45,031 bases of DNA from Candidatus Poribacteria bacterium (GCA_012271015.1 JAAXHD010000188.1:1-45031), one strand, 5' to 3'; positions 24,936-34,165 are shown, numbered from the stretch's first letter. Notes: generated by a model not told the origin, from the sequence alone. Made by a program: numbers and translations.

Positions 24936-26510
24936 GTCTGCCGGTCCCACAGAGATTTGAGCGACAAAAGCGTTTACAGAGGCTTCACCTTCGTTAGAAT
25001 GTCCAATAGCACCTAACTTAAAGAACTGACCTCGATCGAAACGATGCGTAATTTGTCCTGTCTCGCCCGATTCACTCCATGCCCAACCAAGTAGGTCTTC
25101 TTGAGGTATTCCTTCTGTTGTGGGGAGTTCCGTATCGCCATTGACGAGAATAAAAGTGCCATCACTGTTCCCTCTGCCCACTTCAATATCAATAGTGAGC
25201 GTGCCACCGTTCTCAAAGGCTGTGGCATCAATCATAGCGATGGTGTAATCGTGACGACCACATGTTGGTGTCCGAAAAGCGTCCAACACCGACTGCGAAG
25301 AATTCTCACTCGTGAGGATAAGGTTGCCCAGTCCGGGTTGTTTGCCTTCTAAAGCTTCCTTGAGAAATGCAAGATAATACGCATGCTCCCGAAGTTCCCT
25401 GCGTTTACTGTCTTTTTCAAGGTCATTGACCATTTGCCGCCCCATCAGTTCAAACGCTGACGACATAACCAAGCAATCTACCGGTGAGCGTTTTTTGGAT
25501 CCGGTTTTCCAACCTCTAATAATTGCTTGTGCTAAGGGGTGGGCTGTATCAAAGCTCTTACCCTCGCGTTCGCGTCTTTTGGCAATCGGTTCCCGCAAAC
25601 TCTGGATACGTCCCAATTCACAGTTAGGGACCCATGTATTGATGAAATTTTCGTTCAAAAATTCAATAACTTCGTCTTTTGAGAGGACACCTGCCCTCAA
25701 TCCTTTGCCACTCCCTCAGCAGGATTCATCCAAGAGCGATCCATTTATTGAGATAGCATGGATCGGTTTCTGTTGTGCAGGAGCCGTCTCCAACGCTTCT
25801 TCGAGTGATACCCAGTTAATGTGCTGCGATTTGTAGAAGCAGAGAGCCAATTTATGTGCCACTTTTTCTGTTGTAATGGATACAACGAATTGAGTGTTCC
25901 GCAGAACGTTTTCCATTCCAGCGCGGAGTTCCATTTTCGGGCAGAATCCACAATCCGTAATATGACCCTCCGCGTTAGGATCGGTTTTCCTCCAAGTGTC
26001 AAAATTTATAGTGCCGTTAGGAACGAACATCTGAAAGAAGGCAACTGCTCCTTTAATTCTATCAATAACAAGATGTCCCATAAACTGGGAGGGCGTGAAC
26101 CAACCACCCTTTAGGGCAAATTGCGCGTGGATGCGGAACACGATGTCAGCGAATTCAGCGTCATAGGCGCGAAGGCATGCCCACAGTCCTTGAGATTCGG
26201 TTTTATGGTGATGCAGATCCCAACGCATACCCAGAGATGGATTCGGATGAAATTGCTTCAGCAACTCCAGAGCACCCGCGTGCGCAATCTCCCAAGGTGT
26301 ACCAACAGAAACGGCTTCCTTCGGAAGAAAGTCGCAGAAGATTGAGGTGGGATGCTGTTTTTCTGGTTCAGCGACGCGCAGGTTTGCCAGCGTGTCCCAG
26401 TCTACATGAAAGTTGTATTGTGTGTATTCAATCGGCGCGATGAAGCCTTTGAGGGATACTTCTGCATCACCGTCAAGATTAAGTGCAATTTTGTTGTTGA
26501 AAACTTTCAT
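24930..26510 (-). CDS. Candidate selenoprotein, copy 1: N-terminal domain, thioredoxin-like Cys-Sec motif, beta-sandwich
   Basis: Read as one 526-residue protein with an in-frame TGA at 25716-25718 decoded as selenocysteine (residue 265). Residues 1-230 are a conserved domain I cannot name (FIAPIEY, GLWACLRAYDAEFADIVFRI, WFTPSQFMGHLVIDR), with a CPKMEL motif. From about 235 a thioredoxin-like fold begins: INWVSLEEALETA, KPIHAISI, then DESC-Sec-GSGKGLRAGVL, VIEFLNENFINTWV, and SPVDCLV as the likely cis-Pro strand. A C-terminal beta-sandwich follows (GGTLTIDIEV, RGQFFKLGAIG). Two separate genes is the alternative, but the second half has only a TTG and no ribosome binding site, and the same arrangement recurs in two paralogues. 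The ATG at 26510 has GGGAG upstream. It converges with the CE4 gene. Confidence 0.8.
25683..25718 (-). promoter_or_regulatory. Sec codon and SECIS-like hairpin, copy 1
   Basis: The TGA is at 25716-25718. After a 17-base spacer, GAGG-GCAGGTGT-CCTC (25698 down to 25683) can fold into a short stem with GGU in the loop. Bacterial SECIS elements lie in this range and carry G-U in the apical loop; the loop resembles the GCAGGU of E. coli fdhF. The stem is short, so a folding calculation is needed. Confidence 0.55.
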
Positions 26511-27050
26511 TTTGGTTGTGAACTCCCTTTTCTATAGGAATATTATTTCTATCAGAATGGGTCAATGATTCGCTTATACCCGTTTTTGGATGCACCTTTT
26601 CCAGTTATGTAGTATCCATAAAGTATCGCAAATGCTTCATTGGTTTGGGACTTCTCTGTGTTATTTTTCGCTCTTTTCTGCCAGGACTATCCAGTTTTCG
26701 GTTTTTTTACCCATTCTTATACCAATTCTGATTGATAACTTCTCTTAAAAGCGTCTAATGTTTTTGGTCACGCCCAGTGCGGTTAGGAAACCGCACCTAC
26801 CGGGTCTGAGTGAACGGGGCAGTTAATGCAATATAAACTTTTAGAAATGATATTATAACAAATCGCGACCAGGAGGTCGCTCCTACACGGAGGCATCGGG
26901 AATCGGAGTTCCCTCCTACAGGAGAATTATGGTAGGTTTTAGAATTACTTAAACACTCTAAAAAGGCGAGGTTAGGAAACCTCGCCAGCGGAGATGGGTC
27001 GTTGTTCCTTTAAGAGGTCTATTTATTTTTACGATTCACCATAAATGACC
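26511..27050. other. Repeat-filled intergenic region between selenoprotein-like copies 1 and 2
   Basis: No gene in 540 bases. Four different palindromic units occur: GTGCGGTT with AACCGCAC (26777-26796), GCGACCAGGAGGTCGC (26865-26880), GGAATCGGAGTTCC (26899-26912), and GGCGAGGTT with AACCTCGCC (26965-26986). This separates copy 1 from the otherwise tight IMPDH, copy 3, copy 2 series. Confidence 0.7.
26777..26986. repeat. Cluster of four modular palindromic repeats
   Basis: Each unit has a different 5-9 bp stem and a purine-rich AGGA- or CGGAG-like loop. Three are followed by ACCTAC or TCCTACA; the last by AGCGG. Related units lie at 3752, 15220, 32823 and 41103. Changes in the stems are matched on both arms, so pairing is kept. 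Confidence 0.75.
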
Positions 27051-28595
27051 CTACTTTTCTGCTAACTCTATAGAAATCCTTGCTTGGAAAGCATTGATGC
27101 TTCCTTTCTCGTTAGATGCCCATCCCAGAGCGACCAATTTAAAGATCTGTCCTCGCTCAAAACGATGTGTCATCTGTCCCGTTTCATTGGGACCCAACCA
27201 ACCTATGCCGTGCGATGCCTCAAGAAGGACTCCCGTGGGACGTTTATGAGCCGCATCAAAGGTAAGCTTGTGATCAGCATCCAACAGATGAAATGCTCCA
27301 TACGCCTTTTCATCACCCACTTCAATATCAACAACGAGTGTACCGCCTTTTGCAAACGCTGTGGTATGAATTACAATAACCGTGTAGTCTTGGTGTCCAT
27401 ATTCTGGGGTGCGAAAAACGTCTAATATCCGTCGTGAGGGCTGTTCGGGTGTGAGAACAGTGTTCCCGAATCCAGGGAGTTTTCCGTCTAAGGAATCAGC
27501 GAGAAAGAGGAGGTAATTCACACTCTCCAAAGTCCCATCCTCACGTCGATTGTTGTCAAGATAATCATTAACCGCTACATGCCCTACCGCTTCAAGTTCA
27601 GGAGATATAACCCATGTATCTACTGGACCCCTGCGCCATTTGTGACCAATGATTGTGCGTGCCAAGGGAGGCATACCCTCAAATCCTTGGGAATCACGCA
27701 TGCGTCTAAGCTCGGCATTACGCGTCCATGTATTGATAAAATTTTCGTTCAGGAACTCGATGATTCGATCGTCGGAAAGGACAACTGCCCTCAAGTTTTT
27801 GCCGCTCCCTCAGCATGCCTCATCGGCGAGCGGTCCATCGACTGAAATGGCGTGGATGGGTTTCTGTTGTGCTTGTGATATTTCTGCTGCCTCTTCAAAT
27901 GGCACCCAGTTGATTTGCTGCGACTTATAGAAACGTTGTATCAGTATGCGTTCAGCCTCTTCTGGCGTGATTAATGTTGTGAACTCGGTTTCCTGAGTAC
28001 CATCCCGCATTTCCCCAAGAAGTTCAATTTTCGGACAGACGCCACCACCTGCGCTATAATAGTAGTTAGGTTCGTCTTTCTGTTTTCTCCAATTAACATC
28101 GAACAGTGTCCCATCAGGAACGCGCATCTGGAAAAAGGCTACACTCTTTTTGATGCGATCAATAACCAGATGTCCAGCAAATTGAGAAGGTGTGAACCAA
28201 CCGTCCTCTAATGCCAAGGTCGCATGGATGCGAAAGATAATATCTGCGAATTCATCGTTGTAAGCGCGTAGACATGCCCATAAACCACGGGAATCTCCTG
28301 CGTTAATGTGCATATCCAGATTCGGATTAGGCTGTAGCTGGTTCAGCAAGGTAAACGCGCCTTGGTCGTCAATCTGCCAATAGTCCCCAACGGCGACAGA
28401 TTTGTCTGGAAGGAACGCTCGGAAAACCGAAGTAGCATACGCCTTCTCTGGTTCAGCAACGCGCATATTTGCTAACGCATCCCATTCTTCATGGAAGTTG
28501 GGGTTCATGTGTTCAATCGGTGCGATGAACCCTGTGACGGGCACTTCTGCGTCGCCATCAAGATTAAGTGTAATTGTGTTTGGTAGTGTTTTCAT
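27051..28595 (-). CDS. Candidate selenoprotein, copy 2
   Basis: A 514-residue protein if TGA at 27810-27812 is selenocysteine (residue 262). It has the same three-part layout as its neighbours: N-terminal domain (FIAPIEHM, GLWACLRAYNDEFADIIFRI, WFTPSQFAGHLVIDR, CPKIEL), thioredoxin-like centre (INWVPFEEAAE, KPIHAISV, DEAC-Sec-GSGKNLRAVVL, IIEFLNENFINTW, GPVDTWV) and C-terminal beta-sandwich (GGTLVVDIEV, RGQIFKLVALG). It starts one base after the stop of copy 3 (TAATATG), with GGAAAG upstream, so the two are translationally coupled. Here the residue after the hairpin Ala is Val instead of Gly. It lacks the roughly 30-residue insertion seen in copy 3. Confidence 0.8.
27777..27812 (-). promoter_or_regulatory. 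Sec codon and SECIS-like hairpin, copy 2
   Basis: TGA at 27810-27812, 17-base spacer, then GAGG-GCAGTTGT-CCTT. The outer C-to-T change relative to the other copies leaves a G-U pair, and the loop still contains G-U. The stem is therefore kept although the codons differ. Confidence 0.5.
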
Positions 28596-28596
28596 A

Positions 28597-30264
28597 TTAA
28601 CTTTCCGCTACAGAGATTCTTGCTTGAAAGGCGTTGACATGCTCTTTCTTCTCCATCAGTTCAGAAGAAGCAATTGCGAGCTTAAAAACTTGACCTCGAT
28701 AGAAAGGATACGTAATTTGTGCCGTTCCATTGGGCGGAACATCCGTAGCACTGGCGATAGACGTGTCGTAACGCTGCCCGCGTTCTGTTGGGAATTCGAT
28801 ATCGCTATCGTACAAATAAAATGAACCTGCGAGTTCGGCACTTCCGACACGTATATCAATAGTGAGTATCCCACCTTTTTCAAAGGCAGTGGCATCAGTT
28901 GTTACAATAGTGGACTCCTGATAACCAACCTCCAGCGTTCGGATTACATCTAATACTTCCAACATAGGCTGCATAGGGTTGAGTACCACTTCCAAACCTG
29001 TTAAGAAAGGTCTGAAAGGGCTTTCTTGCTCCGGGATATTCTCCTCCTCGCCTAATAGATATGCGAAAGAGTTGTCGGCACTAAACCCGGGATATTTTCC
29101 TTCTAAGGCCTCAATAAGAAAGAGACGGTAATTTTCTGCCCGCGTCCTACTGCCATCCCAGTCGTGACCGCTGTAGAGGTATTTATTTAAAGCGAGTTTA
29201 CCTTTCAATTCAAAGTCAGGCGATATAACAAAACAGTCCACAGGTGAGCGTTCGTGCCAACCGTTCTTGATTGCTTGGGCTAACGGATGGGTAGTGTCAA
29301 ACGACTTAGATTCGTGTGCGTATCTTTTGGCAAGATATTCTCGCACACTCGGCTTCCTGCCTAATTCAAAATTAGACACCCATGTGTTGATAAAATTTTC
29401 ATTCAAGAATTGAATGACGCGTTCATTGGCGAGGACACCTGCCCTCAAGTCTTTACCGCTCCCTCAGCATGCCTCATCGGTAAGCGGTCCATCGAGTGAA
29501 ATGACATGAACGGGCTTCTGTTGCGCTGGTGCCATTTCCAATGCTTCTTCCAGCGATACCCAGTTAATTCGTTGTGATTCGTAGAATCGCAGTATTAGCG
29601 AACGCTCTGCTTCTTCCTGTGTGATTGCTTCTGTGAATTCGGTGTCTTGTAGAACATCTTGTGTTCCGGCACAGAGTTCCATTTGCGAGCAGTAACCTCC
29701 ATCCGTAATCCATCTCGGAGCGTCCCAACCTTCTAATGTCGTTTCCCAATGAACATCAAAGTTGAGTGTGCTTGTAGGGACGTGCATCTGAAAAAACACT
29801 ACAGTCTCTTGGTTACGATCAATAACAAGATGTCCAGCGAATTGTGAGGGTGTAAACCAACCATCAGTTAAGGCAAATTCTGCATGAATACGAAACACGA
29901 TGTGTTCCAATTGATTGTTGTAAGCGCGCAGACATGCCCAGAGACCTTTAGCCTCTTCTATGCCATACATTTCCACGCGCATCTCCAGTGAGGGATTCGG
30001 ATGAAGTTGTTTCAGCAATTGCTGGACACTGGTTTGTTTTATCTGCCAGCACTCACCCACCGAAACTGCTTCGGATGGAAGAAAATCACGAAAAACAGCG
30101 GTGGAATACTGATTTTCTGATTCCGCAGCACGCAGATTCGCCAATGCATCCCATCTCTTATGAAAGTTGCCTGCGGTATGCTCAATCGGTGCGATGAAGG
30201 CTTTGATGGAGATTTTTGCATCATCGTCAAGGTTAATCATTATTTTGTTGTCGAAAGTTTTCAT
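28597..30264 (-). CDS. Candidate selenoprotein, copy 3
   Basis: The longest copy, 555 residues with TGA at 29464-29466 as selenocysteine (residue 267). Domains: N-terminal (FIAPIEHT, GLWACLRAYNNQLEHIVFRI, WFTPSQFAGHLVIDR, CSQMEL), thioredoxin-like (INWVSLEEALEMA, KPVHVISL, DEAC-Sec-GSGKDLRAGVL, VIQFLNENFINTWV, SPVDCFV) and beta-sandwich (GGILTIDIRV, RGQVFKLAIAS). It has an insertion of about 30 residues near 410-440 absent from copy 2. The ATG at 30264 follows AGGATGG and lies three bases after the IMP dehydrogenase stop, so the genes probably share an mRNA. Predicted cytosolic: no signal peptide is visible. A thiol or selenol redox role is inferred from the fold and motif. Confidence 0.8.
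29431..29466 (-). promoter_or_regulatory. Sec codon and SECIS-like hairpin, copy 3
   Basis: TGA at 29464-29466, 17-base spacer, then GAGG-GCAGGTGT-CCTC at 29446 down to 29431, identical in the hairpin to copy 1 although the neighbouring codons differ. Confidence 0.55.
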
Positions 30265-30267
30265 TTT

Positions 30268-31767
30268 TTAACCATCCTGCGTCGTTCTTGGAATGATATC
30301 GTGGACACCGCCTTCACGAATACTTGCTGAAGAGACTAACACGAATCTCGCTTTTTGACGGAATTCCGGTAGGGATATCGCCCCACAATTGCATAAAAGC
30401 GATCGGATTTTTGCGAGGGTCGTTTTCAAACTATCGTTCATCTTTCCGGCATAAGGAACATAAGCGTCAGCCCCTTCCTCGAACAACAATTCTGGACCGC
30501 CGCCCTCGTGGTAACGTTGCCAATTGGCGGCTCGCTTTGTTCCTTCTCCCCAATATTCCTTCACTGTATTCATACCCAATTTTCTTATTTTACTTGGACT
30601 TTCATCAAATCTTGCGAAATATCTGCCCATCATTACGAAATCCGCACCCATAGCAAGTGCCAAACCGATATGATAATCTTGGAATATACCCCCATCCGAG
30701 CAAATTGGCACGTAAACACCGGTTTCCTTCAAATACAGGTCCCTTTGCCGAGCAACTTCAATGACAGCAGTCGCTTGCCCACGACCGATTCCTTTCTGTT
30801 CCCTCGTTATACAAATAGCCCCTCCACCGATACCTACTTTTATAAAATCAGCACCGGCTTCTACCAAATACATAAACGCATCTCCGTGAACTACATTCCC
30901 GCCGCCCACTTTCACAGTATCATTGTACTTATCTTTAATGAATCGAATGGTGTCCGACTGCCATTCTGTATACCCTTCAGAGGAATCAACACAAATAATA
31001 TCGACACCTGCATCTACTAAGACGGGTACTCTTTCTTTATAATCTCTTGTATTGATGCCAGCACCGACGACGAGCCTTTTCTGAGAATCTACGGATTCAA
31101 GGGGATTTTTCTTATGGTCGTCGTAATCTTTTCTGAAAACCAAGTGTAGCAGCCTACGACTTTCGTCAACAATCGGCAAACAATTTATCTTGTGTTCCCA
31201 AATGAGGTCGTTGGCATCTTCAATCGCAATTCCCTTTTGACCCACAATTAGCTGGGGAAAGGGAGTCATCAATTTGCTGACTTTCGTACTTAAATCTACT
31301 CGACTCAATCTATAATCCTTATCCGTTATCAGCCCGAGTAACTCTCCTGAAGACGAACCATCTTCGGTTATGGGAATCGTCGAATGCTCTGTTTCTTGGG
31401 TTAACCTTACTACGTCTTCTATGGTGCTATTACACTTTAAATTTGAGTCGCTGACAACAAAACCTGCTTTGTGGTTTTTAACTGCCCGGACCATTGCTGC
31501 TTGCTCTTCAATATCTTGGGATCCATAAATAAAGGATATCCCGCCCTGTCTCGCCAGTGCGATCGCCAAGTTGTGATCCGAAACGGCTTGCATGATTGCA
31601 GAAGCAAACGGAATATTCACTTCCATAGGCGGCTGTTGTCCCTTCTTAAACTTCACGAGAGGGGTTCTCAGGATGACGTTTTCAGGGATACACTCCTTCG
31701 TCGTTAAGTTAGGTAAAAGCAAGTATTCGCTGAAAGTCCGGCTTGCTTCAGGAAAAAAGTGAGCCAT
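30268..31767 (-). CDS. guaB: IMP dehydrogenase
   Basis: A 499-residue enzyme of the IMPDH/GMP reductase family, converting IMP to XMP with NAD. Residues about 100-220 hold two CBS domains ([28 protein letters not shown]). The barrel contains [19 protein letters not shown], and the catalytic loop [13 protein letters not shown] with Cys at about residue 319; the usual Ser next to it is Ala here. ICSDGGI and [16 protein letters not shown] [16 protein letters not shown] follow. GMP reductase is unlikely because CBS domains and this length fit IMPDH. An AGGAGG lies eight bases before the ATG. The selenoprotein-like genes follow after only three bases. Confidence 0.87.
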   Translation of the reverse strand: MAHFFPEASRTFSEYLLLPNLTTKECIPENVILRTPLVKFKKGQQPPMEVNIPFASAIMQAVSDHNLAIALARQGGISFIYGSQDIEEQAAMVRAVKNHKAGFVVSDSNLKCNSTIEDVVRLTQETEHSTIPITEDGSSSGELLGLITDKDYRLSRVDLSTKVSKLMTPFPQLIVGQKGIAIEDANDLIWEHKINCLPIVDESRRLLHLVFRKDYDDHKKNPLESVDSQKRLVVGAGINTRDYKERVPVLVDAGVDIICVDSSEGYTEWQSDTIRFIKDKYNDTVKVGGGNVVHGDAFMYLVEAGADFIKVGIGGGAICITREQKGIGRGQATAVIEVARQRDLYLKETGVYVPICSDGGIFQDYHIGLALAMGADFVMMGRYFARFDESPSKIRKLGMNTVKEYWGEGTKRAANWQRYHEGGGPELLFEEGADAYVPYAGKMNDSLKTTLAKIRSLLCNCGAISLPEFRQKARFVLVSSASIREGGVHDIIPRTTQDG

Positions 31768-31794
31768 CGTTCATTCCTCCTGTCAAAAGAAAAA

Positions 31795-31915
31795 TGGTTG
31801 TCGGTTGTCAGTACGGTTTGCTCCGCAAACCTTTCGGTTGTCGGTTAAGAGAGGATTTGGTTCAATAAGATCCCTCTTTAACTGAAGACCCATAACTGAT
31901 AACCCCTCTTCCGCT
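31795..31915. repeat. Hairpin plus TTTCGGTTGTCGGTTAAGAG repeat
   Basis: GGTTTGC-TCC-GCAAACC (31815-31831) is followed by TTTCGGTTGTCGGTTAAGAG (31832-31851). An inverted, partial copy (CTTTAACTGAAGACC, AACTGATAACC) follows to about 31908. This is the same design as 13832-13874 with a different stem. Confidence 0.65.
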
Positions 31916-31949
31916 CATTTTGAGATTCTCAATTTGGGCCAACACATAA

Positions 31950-32648
31950 TTACACCAATTTGGAAACAATGGTGCATAATTCCGAGATTTCATCAATAGC
32001 ATGACCTTGCCAGTTTTCTACATCCGATCTGTGTGGGTCGTAGACATCCGTTAAATCGGCACGTTTCAGTATAGGTAGCATGCCGACCGCTGCCGCACCC
32101 GTCAATTCCTCACCACTCCGGTCCCCAACGTAGACACATTCTTGCGGTTGGACCCTCAGGCGTTTACACGTTATCTCGTAGATACGACGTGAAGGTCTCT
32201 TAACACGTTCTTCACATGAGAAAACAGAGGCATCAATGTATTGAGCCAATGGAGACTGCGAGAAAGCAGATGGGATAGGCGGTCTGCAATTAGTGATAAG
32301 CCCTAACAGTAAGTTGTCCCGCTTCAGTGTCCCTAATGCCTTTAAGACCTTAAACTCTACTACAAGTGTATTTTTCGAGAATTCATAATGTGGGATGGCA
32401 GCCTGCTCAATCTGTGTCGTATCTACCTTAAGGTTTAAACGACGACATATCTCAAGTATATTTTCTTCGACAGAATGGTAGCCACCTGAGGATTTATCAT
32501 TGATCGTTTCCAGCATGAGTTGCCGGAATTTTGGGTATGGAATATCAAGGGATTTTGCCATTTGAACTTGAACTTGGTCGTACGCTTGACCGCTAAAATT
32601 TTCAACTAAAGTACCAAATAGATCGAATACAATAGCCCTATATGGCAT
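31950..32648 (-). CDS. HAD-superfamily hydrolase
   Basis: A 232-residue haloacid-dehalogenase-like phosphatase. Motif I is VFDLFGTLV at residues 7-15, with the nucleophile Asp; the second Asp of the phosphatase motif is Phe here, as in several HAD subgroups. A helical cap domain follows. Motif II is LITNC, motif III the Lys in ERVKRPSRRIYE, motif IV YVGDRSGEELTGA. The substrate is unknown, probably a small phosphorylated metabolite. GGAGG lies close before the ATG. It stands between repeats and is not clearly in an operon. Confidence 0.82.
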   Translation of the reverse strand: MPYRAIVFDLFGTLVENFSGQAYDQVQVQMAKSLDIPYPKFRQLMLETINDKSSGGYHSVEENILEICRRLNLKVDTTQIEQAAIPHYEFSKNTLVVEFKVLKALGTLKRDNLLLGLITNCRPPIPSAFSQSPLAQYIDASVFSCEERVKRPSRRIYEITCKRLRVQPQECVYVGDRSGEELTGAAAVGMLPILKRADLTDVYDPHRSDVENWQGHAIDEISELCTIVSKLV

Positions 32649-32822
32649 TTTTCCTCCATCTAAGGCTGGACAGTTGATTCAAGGTAGCAACAAATATAAG
32701 ATGGTTAACCCATAAACAACAAGTTTCTTCAAAGCGTTTTAGGGACGTTCAGAGAGGTTAGAAAGTTCGTAGGTTGGGTTAAACACACTGAAACTCAATT
32801 TATTCACTGAAACGGAAAGCTG

Positions 32823-32848
32823 GTGCGGTTGGGAAACCGCACCTACCT
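32823..32848. repeat. Palindromic repeat downstream of leuD
   Basis: GTGCGGTT-GGGA-AACCGCAC at 32823-32842 followed by CTACC. It matches the unit at 26777 except for one loop base. It may also help end the leu transcript but has no T run. Confidence 0.65.
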
Positions 32849-32902
32849 GGAGTTGGAAGATAGGACAATTAAATCAGTGCTACGGACAGGAGGGTAGTGG
32901 AA

Positions 32903-33493
32903 CTATGAAGCATGCTGATTTTCATACGCCGCAATGTCCGCTTCATACTGCAAGGTCCAGCCAATTTCGTCAAGTCCGTTCAGCAGGCAGTATTTCTCAA
33001 AATCACCGATTTCAAAGGTGTGGGCGGTGCCATCAGAACAGATGACCGATTGCTCCTCCAAGTCTATCATCAATTGGTAGCCCTCGGTGGCGTGTGCTGC
33101 TTGACTGAGTGAGGTGATAACGTCTGCAGGCAGGACTATCGGGAGGATGCCGTTCTTGTAACAGTTGTTGCGGAAGATGTCTGCAAATGAGGGCGCGAGG
33201 ATCGCCTTGAAGCCGTATTGTTGGAGTGCCCACGGCGCGTGTTCGCGGGAGCTGCCGCAACCGAAGTTCACGCCTGCGATGAGAATACTGACCCCCGCGT
33301 AACGTGGAAGATTTAGTACGAAATCTGGATTCGGATCGCCATTTTCAAGGTAGCGCCAATCGTTAAAGAGAAATTCACCGAAACCTGTCCGTTCAATGCG
33401 TTTGAGGAATTGTTTCGGGATAATCTGGTCGGTATCAACATTAATCCGGTCAAGTGGGACGACACGTCCAACATGTTCTTTAAACGCTTCCAT
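32903..33493 (-). CDS. leuD: 3-isopropylmalate dehydratase small subunit
   Basis: A 196-residue swivel-domain subunit of isopropylmalate isomerase in leucine synthesis. Typical features: [24 protein letters not shown], the substrate-recognition loop [14 protein letters not shown] and [11 protein letters not shown]. Length is normal. Its ATG overlaps the stop of the upstream PIN toxin gene as TAATG, so leuD translation now depends on, or is coupled to, a toxin-antitoxin module lying between it and leuC. Confidence 0.95.
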   Translation of the reverse strand: MEAFKEHVGRVVPLDRINVDTDQIIPKQFLKRIERTGFGEFLFNDWRYLENGDPNPDFVLNLPRYAGVSILIAGVNFGCGSSREHAPWALQQYGFKAILAPSFADIFRNNCYKNGILPIVLPADVITSLSQAAHATEGYQLMIDLEEQSVICSDGTAHTFEIGDFEKYCLLNGLDEIGWTLQYEADIAAYENQHAS

Positions 33494-33885
33494 TATAACA
33501 CCTCAATGGGTTCCTTTCGTTTCCTTTCAGTTCGATCAAAGTCTGTATCGAAACTAATAAGTTGCATCTCATATTTCGCAGCGACAGGGTATTGGTATGC
33601 ATCGTCAAAATCAAGGTTAAATTTATCGGCTGTCATATCCAGCCTCTTAAGATCTTCTGGTGGTAATGAGAGGATGCCGATTCCGTCAACAATTATATCC
33701 TCAACGAAGGAATTAAAGAGTGCAAAATTTTTCAACCGATACAGAATAATACCTATAGAACGAAGCGACAAATCTGTTATGAAGATTGTGCTCAAGTCAA
33801 TAGTCTGTAAGAATGATTGGACATCGTCCTTTTTGTCTTGTTCTAACAAGGCTTCAAGGAAAATATTGGTATCCGCGAGATACAC
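33493..33885 (-). CDS. PIN-domain toxin (VapC-like)
   Basis: A 130-residue PIN-domain ribonuclease. The start is the GTG at 33885 (GGAGG five bases upstream), sharing one base with the antitoxin stop (TAGTG). The acidic active-site residues are visible: the first Asp in [13 protein letters not shown], Asp near [21 protein letters not shown] and the last in LISFDTDFD. VapC-like toxins cut tRNA or rRNA and are blocked by the upstream-encoded partner. The longer open frame extends into the antitoxin gene and is not used here. Confidence 0.87.
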   Translation of the reverse strand: MYLADTNIFLEALLEQDKKDDVQSFLQTIDLSTIFITDLSLRSIGIILYRLKNFALFNSFVEDIIVDGIGILSLPPEDLKRLDMTADKFNLDFDDAYQYPVAAKYEMQLISFDTDFDRTERKRKEPIEVL

Positions 33886-34091
33886 TAATCCCTCCAATCT
33901 GATGCTTTTTCCTGAAGTTCGCGGGCTGTAAACTGGTCCCGATACGCTTTTAATCCGCCAATCCATTCCAAATTTGGCTTTTTCTTGCATCTTGAATTTT
34001 TTTTTGTTCGTAAGAAATCAATGAAATTGATGACTTCTTCTTGGAGTTCCGGAGGAAGTTCCCTGATTTTTTCAATGATGGTAGATTCCAT
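33885..34091 (-). CDS. Antitoxin, DUF2281/VapB-like
   Basis: A 68-residue protein of the DUF2281 type: the N-terminus IIEKIRELPPELQEEVINFIDFL is the family signature, and the C-terminal tail (KAYRDQFTARELQEKASDWRD) is the toxin-binding part. GGGAGG lies six bases before the ATG. It directly precedes and overlaps the PIN toxin. The pair lies between leuC and leuD, 74 bp after leuC. Confidence 0.87.
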   Translation of the reverse strand: MESTIIEKIRELPPELQEEVINFIDFLRTKKNSRCKKKPNLEWIGGLKAYRDQFTARELQEKASDWRD

Positions 34092-34165
34092 TGTTACCTC
34101 CCTATTTTCCTAATATTGGGGTTGAAAAAATATCCATCTTCCAATCTTCCAGTCTTCCACACTTC

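Noticed and set aside
24930..30264. Reading the six half-frames as six separate genes
   Set aside because: The second halves begin only with TTG, have no ribosome binding site, and lie in the same frame at an identical distance from the TGA in all three copies; homology continues through the TGA.
24930..30264. TGA reassigned to Trp or Gly genome-wide
   Set aside because: TGA is a normal stop for crtD, crtI, crtB, crtW, the propeller lipoprotein and other genes in this window, with start codons overlapping several of these stops.
24930..30264. TGA as random nonsense mutations or sequencing errors
   Set aside because: Three diverged copies carry the same codon at the same site next to a conserved Cys; independent decay at one position is very unlikely.
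33886..33990. Longer PIN toxin starting at 33990
   Set aside because: The GTG at 33885 has GGAGG at good spacing and overlaps the antitoxin stop; the longer version would add 35 residues out of the fold and inside the antitoxin gene.
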